DNA of 64,000 bases. Source: Tranzscheliella williamsii. Taxonomy: Eukaryota; Basidiomycota; Ustilaginomycetes; Ustilaginales; Ustilaginaceae. Under the pieces are notes generated by a model. It saw only the letters and a list, made by a program, of their open reading frames with translations. It was not told the DNA's origin and searched no databases. The DNA lies in NCBI GenBank assembly GCA_023212725.1, contig JALBYF010000039.1, positions 62,001 to 126,000 on the forward strand, given 5' to 3'. The stretch's first letter is position 1, and every line of letters starts with the position of its first letter. The translations under genes and the position numbers were made by a program. Positions 30,440 to 40,250 of the stretch are shown here, in pieces.

Positions 30440-32236
30440 ATGTCGCCTGCTAAGCCTCCGGATGCGCTTCAGGATGAAATATCTACCTCACAAGATGCTG
30501 TTGTTCGGACCGACTTGTCGATACAACAATCGGCAAGCTCTATGACCGGCAAGAAAGAGGGTGATATGAGCTCGATAGCTGCCACCGACAAGAACCAGAA
30601 CGCTGTGGTCCAACAAGTTCGCCTGCGACGAGCGCTTGGCGAGCGAACAATACAAATGATCGCCCTAGCCGGGACTATTGGCACCGGCCTCTTTCTCGGA
30701 TCGGGTAAAGCGTTAGCTACGTCAGGGCCCCTCTCAATATTGATCTCCTACTCAATTGTCGGCGTCATCGTCTATTTAACCATGGTAGCCATGGGTGAGA
30801 TGTCCACTTTGGTCCCGGCTTCGGGCGCGTTCGGTGTTTTCAGCACCCGTTTCGTAGATGAGAGCTTCGGCTTCTCTGTCAGTCTGAACTACTGGATCAA
30901 CGACGCAGTCTCGGTTGCTACCGATCTGACCGCTTGCCAGATTCTACTCAAGTTCTGGGTTTCTGAGGAAGTCTTCCCGGGGTGGGCTCTTTCGCTCATC
31001 TTCCTTGCTTTCCTGATCGCCGTCAACGTCATCTCGGTACGCGGATATGCAGAGCTCGAATACGTTTTGAGCTTGCTCAAGATCTGTACCATCATTGTCT
31101 TCATCATCCTTGGCATCGTTGTCAACGCTGGTGTCAACGATACGAACAGCTACCTTGGTTTCAGATACTGGACGATCGGCGATGCTCCCTTTGTTGGTGG
31201 TTTCGGGGGATGGGTGTCTTCTTTCGTAACCGCCTCTTTCGCCTTTGGCGGAACAGAGTCCCTTTCCATCACTGCTGGCGAAACCAGGAATCCCACCAAG
31301 ACCATCCCGAAAACCATCCGAAATGTCTTTTGGAGAATCATCATCTTTTATATCCTCTCATTGTTCATCATCGGGATTGACATTCCTTATGACACCCCGG
31401 GACTCAAGTCAGGCAACACCGCTGTTAGCCCCTTTACATTGGTCTTTCAGCAAGCAGGAAGCAAGGTGGCGGGCAGTTTCATGAACGCTGTCGTAATGAC
31501 ATCTGCGCTCTCTGCTGGGAACCACGCGCTATACGCCGGAACACGAGTCCTCCACGGCATGGCGACAAATGGCCAAGCTCCTAGGTTCTTCGGCACCGTC
31601 AGCAAAACCACTAGAGTTCCTTGGATTGCGCTAGCTCTGACCGCTAGCATATCGGCATTGTGCTTTGGTTCGAGTTTTATCGGTGCCGGCGATCTCTGGT
31701 CTTGGCTGCAGAATTTGGTTGGGGTGTCCAACCAACTCTCATGGGCTGCTATTGGCATATCTTCAATCAGATTCCGAAAAGCGGTAATCAAACAAGGCAA
31801 AGAAGCGTCCCTCGTCTATAAGAATTGGACTCAACCATGGGGACCATATATCGTTGTCATCGGTTCCATCCTCATGATCCTCGTGCAAGGCTGGACGGCG
31901 TTCAAACCATTCGACGTATCCCAATTCTTCTCGTACTATATCGAGATCGGCTTTTTCTTCGTCGCTTTTGTCGGATGGAAACTCTGGCACAAGACAAAGG
32001 TGGTCGCCTTGGAAGAAATGGATCTCTACACCGATACTGTTCAGTATGAGCGGGATCTGAGAAAGAAAGAACGTGCTCTGTTGCGGGACGATGGGAAAAT
32101 GCCTGTTTTGCTCGAAGACGACGAAGAGGAGGACGACGATCAAACGCAAAACGAAGACGGAGCAGACGAGCAAAAGACCCGAAGGCAACGCAGTTCACAG
32201 TTTGTCAGTCGAGTGTCCCAGTACCTCTGCTTCTAA
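30440..32236 (+). CDS. Amino-acid permease (AAP/YAT family, Gap1-like)
   Basis: Plasma-membrane amino-acid/proton symporter of 598 aa. The N-terminal cytosolic tail (about 1-68) is hydrophilic. The family signature follows: RRALGERTIQMIALAGTIGTGLFLGSGKAL, then GPLSILISYSIVGVIVY, MGEMSTLVPASGAFGVFSTRFVDESFGF and NYWINDAVSVATDLTACQ. About twelve membrane segments continue to residue 550. The motif GGTESLSITAGETRNPTKTIPK is typical of the YAT group. The C-terminal tail is strongly acidic (EDDEEEDDDQ) and ends with an aromatic/Cys stretch (SQYLCF); yeast Gap1-type tails carry turnover signals, so control by endocytosis is plausible but not shown. Substrate range cannot be read. It is a single exon. 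Confidence 0.92.
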   Translation: MSPAKPPDALQDEISTSQDAVVRTDLSIQQSASSMTGKKEGDMSSIAATDKNQNAVVQQVRLRRALGERTIQMIALAGTIGTGLFLGSGKALATSGPLSILISYSIVGVIVYLTMVAMGEMSTLVPASGAFGVFSTRFVDESFGFSVSLNYWINDAVSVATDLTACQILLKFWVSEEVFPGWALSLIFLAFLIAVNVISVRGYAELEYVLSLLKICTIIVFIILGIVVNAGVNDTNSYLGFRYWTIGDAPFVGGFGGWVSSFVTASFAFGGTESLSITAGETRNPTKTIPKTIRNVFWRIIIFYILSLFIIGIDIPYDTPGLKSGNTAVSPFTLVFQQAGSKVAGSFMNAVVMTSALSAGNHALYAGTRVLHGMATNGQAPRFFGTVSKTTRVPWIALALTASISALCFGSSFIGAGDLWSWLQNLVGVSNQLSWAAIGISSIRFRKAVIKQGKEASLVYKNWTQPWGPYIVVIGSILMILVQGWTAFKPFDVSQFFSYYIEIGFFFVAFVGWKLWHKTKVVALEEMDLYTDTVQYERDLRKKERALLRDDGKMPVLLEDDEEEDDDQTQNEDGADEQKTRRQRSSQFVSRVSQYLCF

Positions 32237-32564
32237 ACGCGCATCCGTCTACCCAGCATGGGACAGCCACAGTATTGCATTGACCTTTATACAGTTTTTC
32301 GCACTCCCACAACTCTGTCTAGCAATTGCAACTTCATGAGCAGAAGCAGGGGTCGGCGTTTTCAATTTTTTTAAATCGTGTTGGCATAGTTCAGTCCCTG
32401 GTATGGCGAACGAGCCAGGGTCTGCAGCGATAGCTGGGCGTATCGATATAGGCGTACTTTATTGCGGATTCATCAACGCTCAGGCTCCTGGGTACAGTTC
32501 CGCGTAAAGATCGGTGTAGTTCTTGAGCAACTGTGCCATGACTTTCGGGTGGATGTGAGAGGCT
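32237..32564. other. 3' intergenic between permease and WASP genes
   Basis: 328 nt between convergent stops. It holds an AT-rich tract near 32360-32380 that could belong to a terminator. Nothing else is recognised. Confidence 0.5.
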
Positions 32565-33911
32565 TTACCAATCATCATCGGACCCCTCTTCGTCCGAGTC
32601 GCCCATATTCTCTTTACGTTGACTGAGGGCGGCGGCAAGAGCACTAGCCAAATCGCCATCGCTTCCACCTGAAGACTCCATTGCCATCGATGTTGCAGCT
32701 CCGGCCGCCACAGCACCGGTCGCCCCTACAGCTGCTCTTCCGCTTGACGAGGAAGCAGAAGAGTCAGTCTTCTTAAGGTTATGCACGCTTCTGCCTTGGA
32801 TCGAAGCCAATAAAGCGCCACGTCCGTCTCCTTGCGAGGGGGGTGAGGGCGGCGGCGCGCTTCCCGCTGGCGGTGGAGGGGGTGGAGGTGGTGGTCCGCC
32901 AGAGATCCCGGACGGGGGTGGAGGAGGCGGTGGCGGCGGTGGAGCAGCTGAACCTCCACCATGTCGGACAGGCGGGGGCGGGGGAGGTGGGGGGCCACCT
33001 AAGCCCGTGCCGGGGCGGGCAGGAGGAGGAGGCGGGCGAGGTGGAGCTACGACCCCAGCACCGCTTCTTGCAGGCGGTGGAGGCGGAGGAGGGGGCGCGA
33101 TAGACGAGGGCGTTCCGGAAACGTTCGAGCCTGTGTGGCCGTGTCTTGACCTGGGAGCTGGAGGGGGGGGGGGTGCTTTACGTTTGCTCGTAGGTGGTGG
33201 CGGTGCGACCTTCTTAGCTTTCTGTTCTACGGGAGCAGCCGGTTTGGACGAAGCAGCTGGGCCACCCCGTTTGCCCACGAAATCCTTGATGAAGCCCTCG
33301 TTTTTGCGTATGTCTTTCTCGCTGATGCCGAGGGAACCCAGCTGTTCTAAAAGTGCTTGCCAGGTGGGATCAACGTTGTCGGAACTGAAGCCATGTTCAG
33401 CGGAGAAGCCCATGTGAGCGACGTGCTTGAAGCCAGAAGGAGCTCCTATCATGGACTTGTCAATTTTACTGCCGGAGGATGCCTTCTTCTTCTTCGCACT
33501 CGACGAGCTCGTCTTTGCTTTGGCATATTTGGAGCGGCTAGAGACCTTTCTGAAAAGGTCATTTGCTTCGCTCTCATCTGCAAAAGAGAATCCGACCATA
33601 CAATCGTCTCCTTCGAATGAATGGAAGAAAGTACGATCCTGATTGTACTGGAAACCGTCATACAACTCATGGTCCCAAATGACGCCTCTGGTCCCTTTCA
33701 GATCGACAACCTTGAAGTAAAAGGTGGCTTTGGCTAGATCACGCACCAGAGCGATGGCCCCTTCGACACCAGCATAGTTCCATTGAGACGAGGCCGGTGC
33801 AGCCGCATAGACGCGGCCAACAGTAGCTGTGATAATCTTATTGCTGGATGATGGAATTGCCGATTTGACCTTCGATTTGTCCGAAGACGAGATGGTCGAG
33901 GAGGACGGCAT
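32565..33911 (-). CDS. WSP1: WASP/Las17 homologue (Arp2/3 activator) with CRIB motif
   Basis: Actin nucleation-promoting factor of 448 aa, expected at endocytic patches. WH1/EVH1 domain at about 24-131 (ATVGRVYAAAP, WNYAGVEGAIALVRD, FFHSFEGDDCMVGFSFADESEA). A basic Lys/Ser linker is followed by a CRIB/GBD-like segment at about 153-175 (SMIGAPSGFKHVAHMGFSAEHGF), which budding-yeast Las17 lacks, so control by Cdc42/Rac is inferred. Residues about 225-365 are proline-rich with long PPPPPPP runs for SH3 proteins and profilin. A WH2 motif follows (ALLASIQGRSVHNLKK), then the central/acidic end with the invariant terminal Trp (SDDDW). It is a single exon. The proline repeats give strongly C-rich/G-rich DNA at 32860-33200. 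Confidence 0.93.
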   Translation of the reverse strand: MPSSSTISSSDKSKVKSAIPSSSNKIITATVGRVYAAAPASSQWNYAGVEGAIALVRDLAKATFYFKVVDLKGTRGVIWDHELYDGFQYNQDRTFFHSFEGDDCMVGFSFADESEANDLFRKVSSRSKYAKAKTSSSSAKKKKASSGSKIDKSMIGAPSGFKHVAHMGFSAEHGFSSDNVDPTWQALLEQLGSLGISEKDIRKNEGFIKDFVGKRGGPAASSKPAAPVEQKAKKVAPPPPTSKRKAPPPPPAPRSRHGHTGSNVSGTPSSIAPPPPPPPPARSGAGVVAPPRPPPPPARPGTGLGGPPPPPPPPVRHGGGSAAPPPPPPPPPPSGISGGPPPPPPPPPAGSAPPPSPPSQGDGRGALLASIQGRSVHNLKKTDSSASSSSGRAAVGATGAVAAGAATSMAMESSGGSDGDLASALAAALSQRKENMGDSDEEGSDDDW

Positions 33912-33943
33912 ACGGGCAGACGGTCACAGCACTGAGGAAGAAG

Positions 33944-34258
33944 CTACGAATGCCTGTAATGTTTCTCGCCTGTCCAGCGCGCTATGACGATATAGACCGA
34001 CAGCGGGACGAACAATGGGACGAAATAGAGCAAGCTGACGGGGAACCGTAGGAATGAAGATTGCGCCGGGTTTGTTGGAGACAGAGTATCAGTCAACGCG
34101 GCATGCCACACAGAAGCTGTGCCAAGCAGGAAGAATGCACAGCTAGCTGCGATGAGGACGTTGGCGGAACGTAGCAGCTTAGAGCGGTCACCCTCGACTA
34201 TCTGGTCAGAGCGATGCTGGAGGGGGAAGGCAGTGTGCTCGGCTTGTGAGTGGGTCAT
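33944..34258 (-). CDS. Small two-helix membrane protein, PIG-Y/Eri1-like
   Basis: A 104-aa protein from ATG 34258 (MTHSQAEH; the frame is open to an ATG at 34294). It has two hydrophobic helices (about 40-57 and 75-96) and ends WTGEKHYRHS. The pattern of a first helix, polar loop, FVPLFVPLSVYIVIARW helix and a short basic tail ending in RH resembles PIG-Y, a small subunit of GPI-GlcNAc transferase, which starts GPI-anchor synthesis in the ER. The match is from remembered family pattern only and the protein is short, so the name is tentative. It lies only 32 nt downstream of the WASP start, on the same strand, and is divergent from the U2SURP gene. Confidence 0.6.
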   Translation of the reverse strand: MTHSQAEHTAFPLQHRSDQIVEGDRSKLLRSANVLIAASCAFFLLGTASVWHAALTDTLSPTNPAQSSFLRFPVSLLYFVPLFVPLSVYIVIARWTGEKHYRHS

Positions 34259-34571
34259 ACACGGTAATGCAAGACCTGTAGTGCCGCGTAGCAAATAGCG
34301 CTACGGATGATGTAAGGGTGGAAGGATGAGGAGGGGAAGGCAAGAGAGAGTCGATGCTCGAGCCCATCGCGTGGCGAGTCTCGAGAGTTTCGGTCATTAA
34401 GTTGTAGATACGAGGTCCGTTCACCATACTTTACCGGCCGAGAAGGTCTTCAAGATCGCTCCCATCAGTCATATAATATTGAAGTGCTTGGCCCTAGGCT
34501 GACTGAATCTCATGACTTCAATCATGGTCTGTCTCTAACTTTCGCCTTACTCCAACAACTGCAGCTCATCG
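34259..34571. promoter_or_regulatory. Short bidirectional promoter region, PIG-Y-like/U2SURP
   Basis: Only 313 nt separate the two divergent start codons, so both promoters and 5'UTRs must lie here. An AT-rich patch (ATATAATATTG) is at about 34472-34482. No specific factor site is recognised. Confidence 0.5.
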
Positions 34572-37283
34572 ATGCTCGAAATGGCCTCTCGAGGCGGCGA
34601 CGACCGAAGAGGTGGACGAGATGGACCTGGCAGTAGGTCTCGGCTGCCACGAGTCGACCTAGGCGGCCTGGATGATGTTAATGATCTGGACTACTCGGAC
34701 TCAATTTGCAAACCAGGCCCTTCAGCACCTCCTGCATACTATGGCCGCGAGTCCCGTTCGCATCGAACGAGCGAGCCATCAAGCAGGCCGTACGGCTACG
34801 ACAGCACTCTTAGGGAAGGTCAAATGAGAGGTGACGGCCGTCGTCACTACAATGATGGCGGACAAACCTACGAACGTGAGCGCGCTGGCGTACCTCGCGA
34901 ACGCTACAACGATCCTCATTCTTATCGTTATCAAAGCGCCGGTGGGGACTACGAGGACCATCACGTCCAATCCAGAGGAGATAGGTACGGGTCATCGTAT
35001 AATTCCGCGTCGTTAAGCGGGTCTCGGTCCTATTTGCCAGCCATGACTTCGCCGCAAGTACGACCGGAGAATTCAACGCACACATCGCTGTCACCGGAGC
35101 CAGATGCAGAAGTATTGGCGTTCATAAAGACTCGGAAAGAGGAAGCGCTGTCGAATCTTGGGCCAGATGAACAGAACCAAGCTCTGGCAGAGAAGCTGAA
35201 GATGGAGCGATTCCAATACGGAGCGTCTAAAAGCAAATCTCGTTATCAAAAGGAGAAGGAACTTGAAGAGAAGAAGAAGAAGCAGGAGGAAGAAGAGGCC
35301 GCCAAAGCGTATGCTGAATTTGTTGCAGCTATGGAAGGGGACGAGCATCGAGTTGGCTTACACGACAAAGCTAGAGCTAAGTCACCGAAAGGCTTCGTGG
35401 GAACCGGCGGTAAAGCGTACGTCGGGTCACGCCAACAAGCTTTAGTATCAATGCCGAGCTCAGAACCAAAGCGTGCATCTGCAGCACCACAATCCGAGCC
35501 AGCTGAAACAAGGGGGATAGTTCAGCAAGGCGCTCTGAGCGCCTTTGATTACGGTTCCGACAACGATGACGTCGAGCTGCTGTCAGGTCAGCCCTCCAGG
35601 CCCGCTCTGACAGCTCTCGGTGCCAGTGCAGACACTGCCACCCTACCGTCTCGCAATCTTCCCCCGCAAAAACGCAAGAGGGCAGCAATGGATTCCTTCC
35701 TCTCCGAGCTACAGTCTCAACAAGCTGAGCGAGAATCACGGCTCTCAGCGGTGGCTTCCAGTTCCGGCCAGTCAATATCTACATTGCTGGCCCAGGAAGG
35801 TCTCAAGCCTGGGTCTCGCGATCTGACCTCCGACCCACTTACAACCAATATTTGCGTGCTTAGCCTTCCTACTGGTGTAGATGAGCGTAGCATGGGCGAG
35901 TTCTTTAGCCGATGGGGCGACGTAGCCACGGTTAAGATCATGTGGCCTCGAGGAGAACCAAGGGATCGAGTCGGCGGCCTGACGGGCTTTGTCGCCTACA
36001 TGACGAGAGGCGATGCGGAGTACGCCTTTAAGGACGCTGATGGAAGCGTCTGGGGAGGTGTTCGGATCAAATTGAGCTGGGGCAAAGCCATGCCGCTCCC
36101 AAGCAGAGCAATGTATGCCATGTCTGCTGAGGGGCAACGCGAAAAGGCGACACTGAACGCAAGAGGTTCGCCGGAAGGGAACGGCCTAGGCGCAAATGAC
36201 GGCTCGAGAACGAGCGCTTCTAAATTGCGAGCCCCACATCTCGTCATTCGGCACCGCAAGTCAGCGACCACATCAGCAGCAGCCAAGCTTCGCCAGCGAA
36301 TCGAGCAAGAGCTGCCGACAACTCAGAGGCTCTTTATCGAGACTGTCGCTACCAGAGTACACTCTCATGGCGCCAATTTTGAAGAGATCTTGCGGGAAAA
36401 AGAGGCCACCAATCCCAAATTTTCCTTTCTCCTGGAAGAGCACTCTTCGTCGTACCAGTATTTCAGGCTTTGCATTGACCCCAATTACGAGCCGCCATTA
36501 TTATCTGAGACGGCTTTTGAGGAGGAAGGCAGCGACGATCTGTATTCCACAGATTCAGGGGAGGAGTCTGAGACCGAGCATCTTTCACTGGCGCACGCGA
36601 GGAGCGCCTCCGAACGGATACCAAGGCTGGGGTCTCTTGCGCGACGCAGGCTCTGCAGCATGCTGCGTGGATTGACGCTGCGGCGGGAACGGATAGGGCG
36701 GGTGATGGCTTTCGCTCTGGACCATGCGTCCGCACACGTCGAGGTCGTCGACATCCTCACCGCAAGCCTGCTGCAACCGTCCACGCCGATCCCGCGCAAG
36801 CTGGCCAGGCTCTATGCGCTTTCCGATATTCTGCATAACTCGGGCACGCCCATCTCAAACGCATGGCAGTATCGCAGCGCGCTGGAAGCCAAGCTGCCGC
36901 TCATCTTCACCCATTTAGGCATGGTCATCCGCAGCTTTCCCGGCAGGATGAAGCAGGAGAGCCTTAAGGAAAGCCTGAGGGCGGTGCTCGAGACCTGGGA
37001 CAGCTGGCTGGTCGTCAGTCCTGCCGTTATGGATACAATCCGCAAATGCTTGAACGCAGTACCTTCGACTGGCAATGCTGCCAACGACGTTGCCATGGAA
37101 CGTATTGATGAGGGGCCAGGCGAAGCGGGGCAGGACAATGAACTCATGGATGGTAAGAATGTGGGCGGCGAGGAGATGGCATTGTCCGCCGAGCCTGCTG
37201 CAGAAGCCGAACAGCATGATGCAAAACTTGCATTAGCTTCACTTGACGAGGAGGAAGAAGATCTAGACGGGGAAGCCATGTAA
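34572..37283 (+). CDS. U2SURP: U2 snRNP-associated SURP protein (SR140/U2SURP)
   Basis: Nuclear pre-mRNA splicing factor of 903 aa. The N-terminal third is Arg/Ser/Gly/Tyr-rich, then a charged coiled-coil stretch (EKELEEKKKKQEEEEAAKAY). The RRM is at about 424-515 (TNICVLSLPTGVDERSMGEFFSRWGDVATVKIMWPR, GFVAYMTRGDAEYAFKDADGS). A SURP/SWAP module lies at about 573-636 (FIETVATRVHSHGANFEEILREKEATNPKFSFL). A CID domain is at about 690-826 (RRERIGRVMAFALDHASAHVEVVDILTASLL, LYALSDILHNSG). The RRM-SURP-CID order is diagnostic of SR140. A second possible start is the ATG at 34581. The tail is acidic. It is a single exon and converges on the ALDH7 gene, with 127 nt between stops. Confidence 0.94.
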   Translation: MLEMASRGGDDRRGGRDGPGSRSRLPRVDLGGLDDVNDLDYSDSICKPGPSAPPAYYGRESRSHRTSEPSSRPYGYDSTLREGQMRGDGRRHYNDGGQTYERERAGVPRERYNDPHSYRYQSAGGDYEDHHVQSRGDRYGSSYNSASLSGSRSYLPAMTSPQVRPENSTHTSLSPEPDAEVLAFIKTRKEEALSNLGPDEQNQALAEKLKMERFQYGASKSKSRYQKEKELEEKKKKQEEEEAAKAYAEFVAAMEGDEHRVGLHDKARAKSPKGFVGTGGKAYVGSRQQALVSMPSSEPKRASAAPQSEPAETRGIVQQGALSAFDYGSDNDDVELLSGQPSRPALTALGASADTATLPSRNLPPQKRKRAAMDSFLSELQSQQAERESRLSAVASSSGQSISTLLAQEGLKPGSRDLTSDPLTTNICVLSLPTGVDERSMGEFFSRWGDVATVKIMWPRGEPRDRVGGLTGFVAYMTRGDAEYAFKDADGSVWGGVRIKLSWGKAMPLPSRAMYAMSAEGQREKATLNARGSPEGNGLGANDGSRTSASKLRAPHLVIRHRKSATTSAAAKLRQRIEQELPTTQRLFIETVATRVHSHGANFEEILREKEATNPKFSFLLEEHSSSYQYFRLCIDPNYEPPLLSETAFEEEGSDDLYSTDSGEESETEHLSLAHARSASERIPRLGSLARRRLCSMLRGLTLRRERIGRVMAFALDHASAHVEVVDILTASLLQPSTPIPRKLARLYALSDILHNSGTPISNAWQYRSALEAKLPLIFTHLGMVIRSFPGRMKQESLKESLRAVLETWDSWLVVSPAVMDTIRKCLNAVPSTGNAANDVAMERIDEGPGEAGQDNELMDGKNVGGEEMALSAEPAAEAEQHDAKLALASLDEEEEDLDGEAM

Positions 37284-37410
37284 CACAGGCTTCGGCTTTT
37301 GTCACGTGTCCGGTAAAATGTATCCTGCTTTTCTTATCAACATATCTTACAAAAGGGGCTATGCAGCGTGTTGTGTAGCCCAGGCCAGAGCCGAGTGTCA
37401 ACTTCCCAGA

Positions 37411-39033
37411 TCAGGCGTCAAACTTGACGCCCTGTGCAAGAGTCATGGTGGTAGAGTAGTTGACGGTGGAAGTGGCCCATCTGCAGTACTGTTTCCAGGC
37501 GTCACCGCCACACTCCCTGCCCCATCCCGTCGCCTTGTTACCGCCAAAGCCAGCGCCGACTTCGGCTCCCGAAGTAGATACGTTGACATTGACGATACCA
37601 CAGTCGGAGCCCAGAGCGCCTTGCCACGGCCCGACGTTAGTAAGATTGGTGGTGAACAGCGTAGACGACAGACCTTGTCGCACCGAATTGTTGATCTCGA
37701 TCGCCTCCTCTAGCGAGTCAAAGACGGCAACGTTAAGAATGGGTACAAAGGCCTCCTCCTCGAACAAAGGATCTCGGGCACCTCCGCCAGGCATTGCGAT
37801 GGCAGGCAGTACGTAATTTCCCGTTCCAACGAGTGCCTCGTCGAGACCGTGCTTCTCTCGACTCTGTGGACCAAAGACAATATTGCCACCAGTATTTTTG
37901 ATAGTCGACAAGGTTTCCCAGTATTTCTCGACGCTTGTTTTGGAGTGAAGAGGGCCGCACAGGATGCTCTTGTCTGTAGGATCGCCAATCAAACCTTTGC
38001 TCTGCACAGAAGAGTAGATCTTCACGAGCTTGTCAAGAAACTTGTCGGCGATGCCCCGCTGCAGCAGAAGCCTTCTTGTGGTGGTGCATCTCTGACCCGC
38101 GGTTCCGATTGCCGCAAAGGCGACACCCGGTACGGCAAGCTCTAAATCGGCATCATCGAGGACAACGGCGGCGTTGTTACCACCAAGTTCCAACAGGGTT
38201 TTACCCAGGCGGGCCGCCACATCTTGAGCTACGATTTTGCCGATCTGTTCCGAGCCAGTGAAGCTGGTTAACTGAATCCTGGGATCGCGTGTCAGGGTCT
38301 GGCCTGTCTCTACGTCGCCGCAGGCCAAGGCGGCTAGGGCGGTGGGCAAGCCGTGCTTCTCGAGGACGCTGACAATCAGTTTGGTCGTGGCAATGCCAGT
38401 CAGAGGCGTGGTAGGAGAGGGTTTCCAAAGCGTGCCGTTCCCGCAGACAAACGAGAGACAGAAATTCCAACCATGAACGGCAACGGGGAAGTTAAATGCC
38501 GTGATGACTGCTACGAGGCCAAGCGGATTGGGTACCTCGTAGATAACGTGACCGTGCCGTTCGGATGGCAGGACGGAGCCCTTGATGCTACGGGACAGAC
38601 CGACGGCCATGTCGGCGACGTCAATGACTTCTTGGACCTCACCTTTGCCTTCGGAGAGGACCTTACCCATCTCGAAACTGATCAACGCACCAAGGGCAGC
38701 TTTCTTTTCGGTGTAAGCAGCGCAGATGTCCTTCATCACGGCGCCGCGGATAGCGGCGGGGACCAAGGCAAACTGACGCTGAGCTTTCTGGCAAGCGAGG
38801 ATCGTGGATTTTACCTGAGCAGCGGAGGCGGCATGCACCGTAGCAAGGGTCTTGTTGTTCGCTGGATTGATCGAGGTGAGCTTGTCTGCTCCCTCACCAT
38901 GATGCCACTGCCCGTCGAATACACCCATAACGGGCGACCCGGGGCTGGGAAGGTCCAAAGCAGAGAAGACCTCATCCACAGTGATCGGCTCGGTCACGAT
39001 TGTGGCCTTGGGAGTTGGGACTGGTTCAGGCAT
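37411..39033 (-). CDS. ALDH7A1: ALDH7-family aldehyde dehydrogenase (alpha-aminoadipate semialdehyde dehydrogenase, antiquitin type)
   Basis: NAD-dependent oxidation of alpha-aminoadipate semialdehyde (in equilibrium with piperideine-6-carboxylate) to alpha-aminoadipate in lysine/pipecolate breakdown; activity is inferred from the family. The protein is 540 aa from ATG 39033 (MPEPVPTP); the frame is open to 39165, but the extra 44 residues look like leader. Motifs: AFNFPVAVHGWNFCLSFVCGN, LLELGGNNAAVV with the general-base Glu, VGTAGQRCTTTRRL-type segment with the catalytic Cys, GSDCGIVNVNVSTSGAEVGAGFGGNKATGWGRE, and DAWKQYCRWAT. The last two blocks are typical of antiquitin. It is divergent from the DUF1338/2-oxoadipate dioxygenase gene across 1.2 kb, a meaningful pairing. 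Confidence 0.93.
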   Translation of the reverse strand: MPEPVPTPKATIVTEPITVDEVFSALDLPSPGSPVMGVFDGQWHHGEGADKLTSINPANNKTLATVHAASAAQVKSTILACQKAQRQFALVPAAIRGAVMKDICAAYTEKKAALGALISFEMGKVLSEGKGEVQEVIDVADMAVGLSRSIKGSVLPSERHGHVIYEVPNPLGLVAVITAFNFPVAVHGWNFCLSFVCGNGTLWKPSPTTPLTGIATTKLIVSVLEKHGLPTALAALACGDVETGQTLTRDPRIQLTSFTGSEQIGKIVAQDVAARLGKTLLELGGNNAAVVLDDADLELAVPGVAFAAIGTAGQRCTTTRRLLLQRGIADKFLDKLVKIYSSVQSKGLIGDPTDKSILCGPLHSKTSVEKYWETLSTIKNTGGNIVFGPQSREKHGLDEALVGTGNYVLPAIAMPGGGARDPLFEEEAFVPILNVAVFDSLEEAIEINNSVRQGLSSTLFTTNLTNVGPWQGALGSDCGIVNVNVSTSGAEVGAGFGGNKATGWGRECGGDAWKQYCRWATSTVNYSTTMTLAQGVKFDA

Positions 39034-40250
39034 GTTTAGTAGTTTCTGTGTGATGGCGAACGAAGCTATCGTCAAATCAATAAGGATACTCTGGCGCGTG
39101 ATCTTCCCATCGGTGGTTAGCTTCTTATACTCATAGCTTGAAGTGAGTCCCAGGCATCGAAGCACAGGCGGGTGCCACAGTCAGCCGCTGGCTCGGCCTA
39201 AACGGAACGTCGACCTGGATCATTCCTGAGGAGGAGATACGCAAGCAAGCCGTTATCCGGTCTGTTTGCCATTGCATTTCGAGTGCGGACTGAGCCAAGC
39301 CAAAGCGATCGTGATGTAAGGAAAGGATGCGAGTGGGCGTCGCTTCCTCCGAAAGGATGTCTGTGGCTATGAGGGCTTGGGTCACGTTGCTGTTGTATGC
39401 TCACACTAGCTGAACTACGTCCTCATAGAACACTGATCTCATGAATAAAGTTGTGACTTGTGATATGGATTGTGATTTGTGACTTGTGACTTGTGACTTG
39501 CGGCATAAGACGACATATGCGTATCTCAGGCAGTCTCAGGGTCCAGTCGGAATTTGGCCGCAATGCGATCTTCGGAAAAGCCCCGCGATATTTCGGCTGT
39601 GACGGGTGCAAGCGCCTTGGTAAAGTCACAAGTTTGACCTCTTGGACTGCCGTGTTGTCAAGGCAGGCTCGGTAAAATGCCGCGATCCTAGGTGCCAGGA
39701 GCCGATGCACGGCAAGAGGCCGCCCCTGAGCCTTGCCAGCGTAGCGGAAAGCGGCAACACCCAAGCCAGTTGGCGCTTGCCGCATTGTCCGTTACCGCGC
39801 AACACCACTTTACGGCGTCACAGCTACAGATAACCTCATTTTAGCTGCTAACTGAGCTGCTATCGCTCCTCCGCATAGCTAACCAAGATCCCATCTTGTT
39901 GCAAGCCTGAAGTCCCGTGATACAAGACTACGCATGATCCTCCGAACAAGTACCCGTTGCGGAACGCTGAACTGGTAGGTGATGACTCTCTCTTGGTTTG
40001 TGAGGCCTGCTAGTATGCAATGAGAGACCCCAGCTGTTGCTTGTGTTGGATCGTGCCGCTCTCGTATCTGAGATGATAGAGGGCCCTATATCAATCATGC
40101 GCTCTGAGCTAGCACGGAACGGCCCCAAATGTGACAAGGAAGTTTATATACCCTTCGAGAGTCAAAGGTTCGCAATACCCTTGGCACGCCTTCCGTTGAG
40201 CAACTTTGCCAGATAAGAGCTCCTCGTCATACCCCGCGGGCTAAAGGGCT
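39034..40250. promoter_or_regulatory. Shared upstream region ALDH7/DUF1338
   Basis: A 1.2-kb gap between divergent starts that presumably holds both promoters. It contains a 7-bp tandem repeat (listed separately) and an AT-richer section near 39830-39900. ORFs of 60-120 codons here are not convincing. Confidence 0.5.
39451..39500. repeat. Imperfect 7-bp tandem repeat, unit TTGTGAC
   Basis: Six units of TTGTGAC/TTGTGAT, broken once by ATATGGA, in the middle of the divergent promoter region. Similar short ATTCATG-type repeats occur in the 21-kb repeat block. Confidence 0.8.
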
